Positions 48,240 to 59,038 of a stretch of DNA of 64,000 nt are shown piece by piece. The notes beneath the pieces are model-generated. The model made no database searches. It was not told the DNA's origin and saw only the letters and a program-made list of their open reading frames with translations. Every line of letters begins with the position of its first letter. Within the stretch, counting starts at the first letter, position 1. Source of the DNA: Nereocystis luetkeana (lineage: Eukaryota; Sar; Phaeophyceae; Laminariales; Laminariaceae); NCBI GenBank assembly GCA_031213475.1, contig JARUPZ010000007.1:7807586-7871585 (forward strand). Direction: 5' to 3'. The translations under genes and the position numbers were made by a program.

Positions 48240-51200
48240 TCCAGGGGGGGGAGTGGAAACCGTGGGGGCTCCGCGGGACACATCAGAGTTCCGCAGCAGC
48301 CCACGTGCTCGGCTCCCATTCCCATGGCGTTGAAGACACCACGATCCGTACACGGCGTTCCGTGCTGTAGTGTAGCGGGAGGGTTGAAGGTCGATCTTGA
48401 TCGGTCCGGGGTCATCCAGGAACCGGATGATGTAGGAGCCGCCCGGTGAAGGTTCTGGTGGAGCTCCCGAAGAGACGTCCGGGGGTGAGCGGTGAGCGAT
48501 TTTGCCCAGCCACCAGAGGCCGTCGCGCGCTTTGTACCATATGTGCGCTCCGGGGGGGAGGATGGTGGTGCTGAAGTTGTGGAGCCAGAGGCTGCGGGAG
48601 ACCAGGGCGTAGCCGGGGGCGAGAAAGATTTGTCCTTGAGATCGTGCCAGTTCGCGGTGGGCAGCGCCGATGCGCATCTGGCGGTAGAGGCGGTTCGTCT
48701 GGCGGTGTTGTGTCGGCGCTCCTGACCAATAGAGTAAGATGTTGCGCCGGAAGTGTTGAAGGTCCAGTTCGCCTCTCAAGAGGGGCTGAGAAGTCCAGCC
48801 CAGTGGGTCTCGTACAGAACGGCGATGACCCCGCCGCGGCCGCGTACGAGTTGATGGCCGGTGATCTGCTCGACCTCGAGGCGTTCCGGTGGGGGAGTGA
48901 CGTCGTCGACGGTGACGTGGTAAGGTGGGGACTTGGCGGCAGAAGCTGTGAGTACGTATGTAGTGAGGTCCGCGGGCAGATGCTTGGGGATGTCGCTGGT
49001 GTCGTCGGGGTTCCGGCAAGGTTTGCATCGTTGAACGGAGACGCGGGGCTTGGAGTCCCGTCCCGGAAGGTCGGATGGAAGGTCGAGGAAAAGTAGCTTG
49101 TCGTGAAGAGGGCGGTTGTCGGGGGTGTTCGAGGCGGGCGTCGGTCCAACGGCGAGGACCTTGAAGGGCCCATTCCAGTTAAGGGAAAGCTTCGTCTTGA
49201 GTACAGTTGCGTCGGTGCCCTTTTTGACGCCTTGGCGAATGGTTGAGGCGGAGTTGTAGACCCAAACCCAGCCGCCGACGGTGAAGGGGGGGGATGCTCG
49301 GAGGGCGGCCATGATGGGCGCGTTGCGGCGCTGGAGACGCGAGACGGTGAGTCGGTGTAGTTCGCGGACGAGGGAGTACGCGCGTCGTTGTCGGTCGGTG
49401 GCGAGGTTGATGTAGACCAGATGATCGCGGTCCAAGCTTTGGTGGCCGCCGATGTTGTCGGGTTCGAAGACCGAGAGCGGGAGGCGAGGAAGGCGGCCCA
49501 TGTGGATTTCGTTAGGCGCAAGCCCTGTAGCGGCGTTCACGGAGTTGTTGTAGGCCGACGACACGTGCGGCAGCAGGACGTCCCAGTCGGTCTGCTGTTC
49601 GTTGCCGACCATAGAGAGCATTTGGGCCAACACATGGTTGACGCGCTCGACGCCGCCGTTGGTGCAGGGGTGGTAGGAGCTGGTGTTGACCTTGCGGATA
49701 CCAAGGCGCTCGTAGACGATGTTTGCAAGCTTGGAGGTAAAGTGTAGTCCGTTGTCGGAGAGAAGCGTAACCGGGCACCCCCAGAGAGGGATGTATTCGT
49801 TCAGGAAGATGTCGGCGGTGCCGGCGGCCGTGAACTGCGCCGCTGAAACGGCAAACATATCGGCGCGCCGGCTGAAGCGGTCGGTGAAGAGAAGGATGTG
49901 GACGTTGCCGCGCGGCGTGAGCGGCAGGGGTCCGAAGTAGTCGACGCTGACGGTGATGCCAGGCCCGTTGGGCAAAGGAAGAGAAAGGATGGGCCAGCGA
50001 CTGGTGTGCCGGGAGGTTTTCCGCGCCTGGCATTGAAGGCAGCGGCGGATCCACCAGCGGGCGGAAGCGTCCATGCCAATCCACCAAAAGAAACGTGCCA
50101 GCATGCGGACCGTTCGGGTGACTCCTAGGTGTAGAGAGGTGGTGGCGTGGCAGGTGTTCAGCACCCAGGGGCGCATTAACATTGGCACGTAGATGCGTGG
50201 GGTAAGGGGGGCGGGTGGTGGTAGGCTGTTCCCGGGTGGGGGTGGGGGTGGTCGTTGGACCAGGAGGGTGGTTTCGTCGTCCCTACGGTGCAGCTTGCTT
50301 TTGGAGGCAAGGGTGAGGACGTCCGGAAGTTGTGGGCGCCGGGCCGAGGGGATGAAATCCAGGAGGTCGTTCGGCGGGGGGGCAGGGGAGTCCAACGACA
50401 GGAAGCGGATGGTGGCGCAGCACAGGGGCTCTGCTCGTTGTTCTCGCGCCCAGTCTTTGAAGGTGTAGTGCTCGACGCGGGCGAGGAGGTAGGGATCGTC
50501 ATCGGGTTCGACGATGGGCTCCGGGAGGGGCAGCGACGGTGGTGCTGGTGCCGGCGGAGAAGGCGTTGTTGGGGGGGTTGGGGTTGGGTTTGCGGGCGCA
50601 AACGGGTCGGGCGGCGCGGGAGCTGTGGCTGAAGGCGCCGTAGGAGGAGGGGGTCTTGGCTGGACCCCGGCCGGGGGCGTGGGCGCACTGGTGGGTGTAG
50701 ATCGTCTGCGTACGACGGGTTGTGGTCGACGGCCGAAGCGATAGTCGGCTGTGGGTCGAGGGGTTCCCGCGGCAGCGGCGATGCGATGGCGGGTCCGAGA
50801 AGATATCAGGCCTGAGACGGCTGGTTCCGTGCCGCCAGTGGTGGACGGCGGAGAGATGACGGACGGCCTGGAAGCCGAGCCTGGAGGAGCTCCGCTGTTC
50901 ACGGCGGCGTTCTCGGGGCCAACAAGCAGTCCAGCGGTGGAGTCAGGGGTCGCAATAGGCCCGACGAAGGTGTCGGGTGCGGGGGAAAGGGTGAGGTGCT
51001 CCATACGTGGTCCCAGTAGGCGGAAGTCGCGGAAATCGTCGGTGGTGAAGGGAAGCGGCTGGATGGTTGGGATGGGCCTTGAAGGGGGGGATACGAGCCC
51101 ACCCAAGCCGATACCCGGGGCGGGAGGGTCGTTCGGCGCGAAGCCGCAGGGGCGGATGAGGTAGATGCCGACGGTGTCCGGGCCGGTAAGGCGGTTGCGT

Positions 51201-51660
51201 CCGGTGCGGTCGGCGTCGGTGGCGGGTTGGGGGAGCCGGGAGAGGAAGTCGGCGTTGCCGTTGGACGTGCCCTTCCGGTATTCCAGCGTGTAGGTGTACG
51301 CCGAAAGGAACTCGAGCCAGCGCCGGACGCGGGCGTTGTGTTCTCCGACCTTGGCGATGTTCTCGAGCGCCTTGTGGTCCGAGTAGATCTGGAAGCGGGT
51401 GGACCATAAATGTCCACGGAGGCGTTTGATCGCCCACACGATGCTCCCGGCCTCGAGGTCGAGGGGTGTCCACGAACGTTCGGAGTCCAGGGTGGCACGG
51501 CTGATGAAAAGGATGGGTCGGACTGAGCCGTCGGGTTGTTCTTGCTCAAGGGTCGCGCCGAAGCCGTCGATGCTAGCGTCGCAGTAGAGGCGGAAGGGGC
51601 GGGAGTTGTCGGCAACGGCGTCCCAGTCGGGGTAGACGAGATAAGGGACTGCCCCTCGAG
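48240..51660 (-). mobile_element. Ty3/Gypsy pol remains: RNase H, integrase and C-terminal chromo/SH3-like part (fossil)
   Basis: The RNase H part includes YCDASIDGFGATLEQ, WAIKRLRGHLW and YSDHKALENI, ending in NADFLSRLP (about 51600-51240). A proline-rich linker follows. The integrase part has a zinc-binding region (CHATTSLHLG, RRCLQCQARK), then the core with VDYFGPLP, LLSDNGLHF and YHPCTNGGVERVNH, giving the D, D and E positions (about 50150-49530). The last part has WYKARDGLWWLGKI and YIIRFLDDPGPIKIDL, as in chromo/SH3-like ends of stramenopile Gypsy elements. Gene order RNase H then integrase places it in Ty3/Gypsy rather than Copia. It is broken. Confidence 0.85.
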
Positions 51661-52190
51661 CTCAGGGGCAGCGGTGGTGTCAACACCGTGGCAGCGGGTG
51701 GAAGCCCGTCGTTCGCGGGTCCAACGCTGTCACAAGAAAGACGCGCATGCTGGAACAAGCGCGTATGGAGCGGCCAATTAGAGGCAGGCTCAGGGGGCGA
51801 TGGCCCGGTCGACGAAACGGTAGTTTCGTGTGAACCGGAACCGCTGGTAGCCGTAATCGTCGAGACGTTTCCCAGGGTAGCAATGTCTGGGGTCTCGGCA
51901 ATGGTCGGCAAGTAGCGTTGCTCACCGCCGGAAGACGTCGAGTGGAGCATCCTGGTGAGGCTCGGCGTCTTGGCCTCCTCCCGCCCACACCTCAAGGCAA
52001 TCACTTGAGCAAGAGGATCAGTGCTTGAGCAAGTGGCTGGGAAATGGGCTGGGTTAGGGGGGGGGCAGGGGTCGGGGGCAGGGGTCGGGGAGGCGTGGTG
52101 CACGTGATTTACGCGTGCGTCCTGAGAGCCTCGGGTGCTCGCAGTAGATGCTGTTGGTGGAGATGCGGCAGGTGCTCCACCATCGGCTTG

Positions 52191-53120
52191 TCAGTTGGTG
52201 CGGAAGGTTCCCGGCTGCCGTTGGTTCGAGTGGGTGGTCGAGTTGTTGCTGCCCATCCGCATGTTCGCGGGGGCAGCAGGTGCGGACGTGTTGGTCGCAG
52301 GGGTATGTACCGTCAACGCGGAAGACGAGGGGGCAGGCTCGATGCGTTGTTGTCGGAACTGTTGCCCTGGCGAGTGTCGGTTGCCGTTGTCGTAGTTCCG
52401 GCCGTTGCTATGGCGCCAGTTGTTGGAGCGCCCGTTGTCACCGCGGTAGTTGCGGGAGTGGTTATAGTTGGAGCGGCTGTTGTTGGAGTTTCCGCTACGG
52501 TTGGTGTTGTTGCCTCGACGGTTGTTGTCGTAGCGGTTGGAACTCCGCTCCAGGTTGCGCTCGTATTGCCCCCGGCGGTAAGAGAGCATCCTCTGCTGCC
52601 ACTGGCGGTAGGCGTTTCCGCCGTCGTTCAGCTGTCCTAGCGCCGGGTTCAATATGCCGGACGTGTTGAGGAAGCCCTCGGAGCAGGTCTTCATGCTGTG
52701 GTCCGTGCCATTGCAGTTGAGGCAATGACCACCGTGGGCGCGGAGGGCTTGGGCGCGGGCAGAGCTCGTCAGGAGTGGTGTCAGGAGCGGTGGCGTCTGA
52801 GGATTGAACGTCGTCGTCACCATGTAGACCTCCTCGTAGTGTCGCAGCGGCCAGTCCGCCTCGTCCTCGCAGAACGGGTCGCGCCCCTGTTCGGCGACGT
52901 TCATGACGAACGGGTTGGAGGAAGACCCTCTTGCGTTGGTCCCTGAGCCACGTGGGATTTGCTGTCGCGCCGGGGTCGACGGGGAGGAGGAGTTGGAGAG
53001 GGCTGGTGGATCCAGGCTTGGATCAGGGTAGGCGGCTACAATACCAACAAACCGATCTAGGGGACAGAAAGGAGTGACGGTAAGGACGTACAATAAGGGG
53101 TATTGAGGGGGGTGTGCCAC
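52191..53120 (-). mobile_element. Gag-like part with zinc knuckle (fossil)
   Basis: The minus-strand frame has one CCHC knuckle, CLNCNGTDHSMKTC, followed by an asparagine/arginine/serine-rich tail, which is typical of retrotransposon Gag C termini. An upstream acidic segment (GRDPFCEDEADWPLRHYEE) is present. The N-terminal capsid part was not recognised. Confidence 0.7.
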
Positions 53121-53999
53121 AATTTTAGTGCCCGTCGAAGGATATTTTTATAGTTGAGGACGTCTAGCTAGTTTCAGGCGCCTCGCGTGTGATTGACGGT
53201 AGTCGCGCCCGAGTCACTCAAGTGATATCAGTTGAGCCGAATTGAACAGAACTCCGTCTGAAATGTCTAATGTTCGTAGTGATAACAGGGCGTGACGATT
53301 ACTGGGCGTGGGCAGTGCAAGACCTTTCGTTGGGATACAATTAGAGTACCCGTAAAGGAAACGTGTAGGTCGAGTCGGGGGGAAAATTGCAGCATGCCGG
53401 CACTATTTGGTAGCTGCACAGAATATCGGGCGATTCCCTACTTGAACGGTGGGCAGTTTTTCGTTCCGTGGCAGAAACAGACAGCAACCGATACATTTCG
53501 GGGGTCGCGAGGCCCGATACGTTGTGAGATACTTAGGGTATCGTAGAGGTGGCACAAGTGGGAAGAAAATAAAAATAAAAATAAGAAATAGACCCCGGTA
53601 CGTAAAAACATGGAAAAGAGTATCAATCGGCTCCTTTGGGGGAGTCGAAGACGCTAATCCGCCGCGAAGGATGTTGTGTACTATTGTGTTAGTTAGGCCA
53701 GCATTTAGTTCATCACTTTCGGAAATGGTCACTGCCCGGGCCACAGTTACTATGCTCCATATTCGAGCAGCTTGCAGCTGCTGTTTTTGTGATGAGCTGG
53801 ACAAACATGGGAGAAACAGTTGTTTACTACCAGGTAGTTTGTGTAGCCTTTGTGGTGTTACCGTTCTAGGCAGCCTGTACCCTGCTTTATTTGTAAAAGC
53901 TGGTGGGGGTGGGGTGCGTTGGAAAATAACACTTGTTACAAACTTGAACAGTGTCTACCCTGCTTTGATTTAAGGTGGGAGCAAAAAAGAAAAGAAGAG

Positions 54000-54037
<38 letters not shown>

Positions 54038-56086
54038 AAGGCACACGTCCAAAACAAAAAAGAAAGGGAAAACAAACACGACCAAACTAATATTCGGGCC
54101 AGATCAGGTAGCATACATTCTGTTCTGACGTGCTACAGCTGGGGGGGGGTAGACGTATACAGCAGTAGACAAAGTTGCGCGCCACAAAGCCTCGTTTCGT
54201 CGGTAACGCTGAGGAACGTGCACGTAAGAGGCTGTAGCCGGGCATATTTGTGCAGCATATATATACCTTATTTCTGGCTTAAAACTGGCAAATTTAAATG
54301 CGCCTAGGCAGCAGACGGACAAGGTTCGGCCACATAAAGCCGCATTAAGTCGTTAATGCCGGAAAACAAACGTGCACGTAAAGATCAGTAGAAAAAAAAA
54401 TCTAAAAATAACAGACATCGTTTGTATCCTATAGGCCGTGGCGGTGGGGCATAAATAGCAGAAATCCGATTAATTTCCGCAGCATGCGTCCTGTATTTAT
54501 AGTAGAGCAGCAGGAAAGTAGTGCATCATAGAGCCTGTTCTGCACGGTAGAAGCAGCGTGCGGACGGGCAATCTGAAGAGGGGTGCAGAAATATGAGCTG
54601 GTCCCAATGAGCAACATTTAAAATTCGCCTGCAGATATATTCCTAAAGAGCTACGTGCAACTATATAAGAATTGTCTACAGGTATACCTGGTATTCCCAG
54701 AGCGCTACCCGTACGTGTGTGTTCTTCGCATTGTATATACGTGCAACCAGGTAAGGTTCGCCTACGTACGAGCATAAATATATGCATGCCTATACGGTGG
54801 ATGTGCTACACCATCACATCAAGAAAGGGGCACCGACCGTGCATCGTTTGTCTACCTAAATATATCGTGAGGAAGGAAGGGGGGGTTCACGGGAGATTTC
54901 GTCACTAAAATAGTGTTACGTACCCCTATTGGTACCTCGCTCGTATACCAGACTTTGTAGGCTACTACCATATATTACAATGTACCAGGTATGTGTTGAA
55001 ATCCTGTAACCAAGGCATTCAAATAAAATACCAGGTACATTTATGGCTATTCTCGCTGTGGGGGGGTCGCCAGTATGGTTAATTCATACGTATACTATCG
55101 CTCGTATCAGGTACCAGGTACCAGGTATGGTCGTTCAATAACTCGCAGGCGAATATCCCACGCGATGGATAACAATGGATACAATTCGCAATTATAGCCG
55201 AGCCGTTCGTAGGCTGCTCACATATGCATATAATAGGAATGGCGTATTTAGTCACACAACCGCTGTTCCTAAAAAAAAAAATCCACGTATCAGTATACTG
55301 CTGCGGGTGTCCTACCAGTACTACAGCAGCTTCTTTGTAGTCGTGGTAAGGGTCAAAAGTCGTGGTAAGGGTCAAATCCCATACAACGCTTGTCTATACA
55401 GGAAGGTGCAGATAAAATGGCGGGGGGGTTAATGTGAGCAGTTCCACCTACTCTTTACGTGCCTTCCTATGAAAGGGCGGGCATACATCGGAGCGGAGGG
55501 GGTTATTGTTGTGAAAAACGCTCTCGTTGTTGTGCGCGATGAGCACGATGTCATTTGGGGGGGGTCTCCAGGTGCATTCAACCACATGGTGTCACGTATC
55601 GTGGAGGTGATCGATCTCGTCATTCCACGGCGGAGGCGGGGTACAGGGCGCGGAAAAACAAACCTCATCACACTGCCGAGAGCAACAATAGTACTTATAT
55701 GACAAGTACCTACTAAGAAACAGCAGAGAGAAGTTGTACGTACTTGTACGTGTGCCTGATAAGGGGGGAAGAATGCGTCTACTCACCTATACTAAGAGGG
55801 GAGCAACGTCTACTGTCGCCACTAGGCAGCTTGTCACAGTCGTCGGCACTAAAAACGCACTCAGGAACGCAGGTTCGAAAAAAAAACAAACGAAGAAAGA
55901 AAATAGACAGCGAGGAAAACGAAAGAAAAAACGAAACAAGGAACGAAAAGAAACAAAAATAAAAAGTTGACTTCAAAACCAGTTGCCTCCCGGGTAGGGA
56001 TGGCTCACATGATCGTGAGAAGATCTAGAAGAAGCGCTGCAGTCCTCAGCTTGGCCAGAAGGTTCGTCGAATGCGAAGACGTCAGA
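53121..56086. other. Non-coding interior of the LTR element
   Basis: About 3 kb without a recognised protein. It contains a 36-nt A run at 54000-54035, several TACCAGGTA motifs (for example 55103-55125) and a weak duplication near 54165-54490. I see no primer-binding site with a clear tRNA match next to the LTR. Confidence 0.45.
54000..54035. repeat. Poly-A run of 36 nt
   Basis: It is preceded by an A/G-rich lead (gcaaaaaagaaaagaagag). It could be the tail of a retroposed transcript reading rightward, but no source sequence was recognised. Confidence 0.8.
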
Positions 56087-56578
56087 TGTGAAGATATCAG
56101 AGGTAAGGGTAAGGGTAAGGGACGCAGGTGTTTTCTGGCAGCTGGGAAGCAGTGCTTCGCTTCTTCTTATATAGATCTTCTTTATTGATGACTAGAGCTG
56201 AGGAGGTGCTCTGGTAGAGAAGTGAGAGGTAGGGGGGTGGGACTCGACGCTCAGATATACTCGTCCCACCCCATGCTACAAGCTCTCCTAAATTCCTCTT
56301 ATCTAACGTACTCCTAAATAACTTTCCTTTGGCTACCGAACGTTCTTCTGCTAATATAAGAACTTCTCACTTTACGACCCTATCTGCGTTAAGGAACATT
56401 CCTCTTGTCTGACGGCCTATCCGCCTTAGAGAACATTCCTAAAAGACGGTTGATCTCAACTACCGGAATATCCGCCGGGTTAATCCATTCTTTGGATTAT
56501 TCTCGTATTCCTCAGGCTACGAAACTGCCGACTATATTATCTATATCTATAGCCCATGAGCACTCGATTCATATCACA
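56087..56578 (-). repeat. LTR, right copy
   Basis: 492 bp, same ends and same length as the left copy, followed by the target duplication ttac and the resumed LINE reading. Confidence 0.9.
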
Positions 56579-57240
56579 TTACGCGAAGGGATAGGAATGA
56601 AAACGTGTTTGCGCGGCCCATTGGACTTCGCGAAAACGCTGAAACTGCGATTTCGTGTAGGGGACCAGGACCTTCGAGAAAGAAGAAAGAGAACACGAGT
56701 AGCCGGGAGGAGGAGGAAGCAGATGCACAGATGTGCCGCTGTGGCAAAGCAATGGAGAGTAGAAGTCACATTGTAGGAGAATGTGTAGTGTACAAGGAGG
56801 AACAGGATGTGTTAGAAGAGGAGATGAGCCGAATGTGACATGGAGGTGTTTGGTACAATGGAGAGTAGAACTCACATAGTAGGAGAAAATATGAAGTGTA
56901 CAATGAGAAACGGGATCTGTTAAGAGAGGAGATGAGGAGGATAGACGAATATGCCACGGAGGAGTTTGGTACACTAGATAGCAGCGAGAAAACGATCGCT
57001 ATCCCAGGAGATAGATGGTATAGTCACAGGCGGCGAAACAGGAAGGGAAGAAGATGAGCAAAACGTTTCTACCAGGTACCTGGTATGCAATATATGAAAA
57101 CAACGTACAGAACGCCCAACTGTTGGAGGTGTCTCTACTAGGAGTAGGAACGGTGCCCGGTCTCGAAAGGGGTGTGTGTAGTCGATGGTAAAAATACTAT
57201 GGCAAACAACAAATAAATGTACGCCCCCCCCCCCCCCCCC
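56579..57240 (+). mobile_element. LINE remnant, 3' part, with zinc-finger-like end
   Basis: It resumes the LINE frame with REGIGMKTCLRGPLDF, then AKTLKLRFRVGDQDLRERR and, in a shifted frame, MCRCGKAMESRSHIVGEC. The C-C-H-C pattern is typical of the region after the reverse transcriptase in many LINEs. A second, partly duplicated copy of the ESRTHIVGE block follows at about 56865. The end peptide VGGVSTRSRNGARSRKG and the C-run tail close the element (57223-57240). Frame shifts and stops show decay. Confidence 0.75.
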
Positions 57241-59038
57241 TGACAAATTGCAAAACGTGAAGCAAGAGCCACACCTTGACGGTGTGTTCAACACAACGCA
57301 ATTAATGTGCCTCCCTTGAGGGTGCTGGTCAACGCAGAAATCTTCGCAATATCTGCGCAACGACGCATGGAGGGCGATAAGCGCTGACAACGTCCCCCGC
57401 TTCTCCTGCCGGGCATGCAGGCCCGCACAGGTGGATCAGATGTGCTACGAAGTACATTACTGACTGTTTGTGTTCTGATTTCCAGCACGTTGGTCCGCCC
57501 AAATATTGCGCTGCTTGGCCCGGCGGTGTCTACCCACCCGCTCCGTGAAAACAAGGCGTTGAACTGTCAAAATGTCAAAATCGTCTACCAGGTATACACT
57601 ATACACCCGTCACAGAGTAACTGTGCGGAAACTACTCAATCAAGTATGAAGTACAAGGAGGGGGCCAATGGTTGGCTTTGCTATTAATAGTACAACTGCT
57701 GTGTTCAGCAGTATACCAGGGTACCTGGTGCAGAGTACAGTATACGTATGTATATAGTCCTCAGAATCTGAAGATCTGCTGTAGTAATAAGGCACGCAGA
57801 GTTACTATTAATATTAATACTGACTGTAGCATATTATTGTTCGTGTTTTCTCCGCAAGGGGGCCAACGGCAGTGACAGCAGCAGTGATGAGACACGGAGG
57901 GGCAGGCGCGGACATTTGGGGCAGGCTCACATGCAATGTCTGTTTGTTCGCGCTAGGTCAACGCGGACCAACGTTGACAGCCTGTATTTCTCGCGTACCA
58001 GCACCTGGTATGTATGATTTACGTATGTATGGGCAAATGGATTTTCTCGTGTACGTGACCACACAGGAGGGCGCCGCCAACGACCATCTTGCTCGCCACC
58101 CTGAGCAGGCTATGCGGGGTTTTTGCGGCAATCAAGCACTCTCAAGGCCAAGGCACGTGCCTCACGTTTTCTAGGGGGCTGTGGGGATGTCAACCCGCGG
58201 TGTGATGCATGTGGGCCATCTTTGATTATCGCGGATTCGCGGATGGATCGTATCTCATATTATTTGTTCACGTTCATTTTTATATTTCAAAAGAAAAACA
58301 ACTTTTAGCAAAAACCAGCGGGAGTTCATATCAAATTTGGTAGCATGTCTTACGTGGCCGTTTGGCCATTTTCGCTGTGAGCGGCGAGGTGCTCGAGGAA
58401 CAGCTACAGGCCAAGCGGAGGAGTTTTCAAGCACCCATAATCGGGTTGAAATAATGTGAGCGTGGCTTCTTGCGTACCTTGTTGACAGTCGCAGTCGTTG
58501 ATCGAAAGCTGAAGGGCCAAATGTAAGCACCTGTTTTGAAATTCTTGGGCGAAAATTGAAAATTGGTCATGTAAACACGTTGCTGCTTTGCTACGCAACC
58601 AGCAGCAGGGCCCGTGCAGTGCGCGCTGTCTGTCGGTGGGAGCACCCTTAGTGCATGTAGCCTTTGTGGAGCTCTCGTTCCCGAACAACACCCGACGGCG
58701 GAGCAGGCGTGCGTTCTTTCGGACACAAAATCAGCCAGATAAGGCAACCTCGAGTGACCCTTACCGGCCTGCGACAGCCGGTATGTACCATCGTCCGCCA
58801 ACATCGTCGGCCACCAGCGCCCATGTCGCGTTCCCCCGGGGATAGCCACGCTGCTGCCTGTTTACGAAGCACTCCCGGACCCCCGTGTGCTGTACGCAGA
58901 TATACCTCGTGCGCGAGTTGCAAAAGGCGGGCGAGCGGGCGGGCGGGCGGGCGCAGCTGAGCGGATCAACGTTTGAGAGAAGGACACCAGTAGCACCCAC
59001 GGCAGCAGCAGCAGCAGCAAGGGGGCGGCGAATCAACC
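57241..59038. other. Region upstream of NUF2, no gene recognised
   Basis: No gene was recognised. The last ~140 bp before the NUF2 start (gcgggcgggcgggcgg at about 58935 and a CAG run at 59000-59019) are GC-rich and probably hold its promoter and 5' UTR. A non-repetitive stretch at 57290-57560 has an 88-codon minus-strand frame without known motif. Confidence 0.4.

Larger units (their letters stand above)
46342..56578 (-). mobile_element. LTR retrotransposon, 10.2 kb, young insertion, interior broken (fossil)
   Basis: Two direct repeats of 492 bp (46342-46833 and 56087-56578) begin tgtgaagata and end atatcaca, and look identical by eye, so the insertion is recent. The 4-bp target duplication ttac flanks it (46338-46341 and 56579-56582). 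It landed in a LINE. The interior has Ty3/Gypsy-type gag and pol parts on the minus strand (48240-53120), long non-coding flanks on both sides, and a 36-nt A run. No reverse transcriptase or protease region was recognised, and the coding parts carry at least two breaks, so the copy is not whole. It is open whether the gag-pol parts belong to this LTR pair or to a second element nested inside it; no second LTR pair was found. Confidence 0.75.

Noticed and set aside
48412-49521. 369-codon minus-strand frame overlapping the Gypsy integrase
   Set aside because: It is a second frame of the same element region and shows no domain over most of its length.
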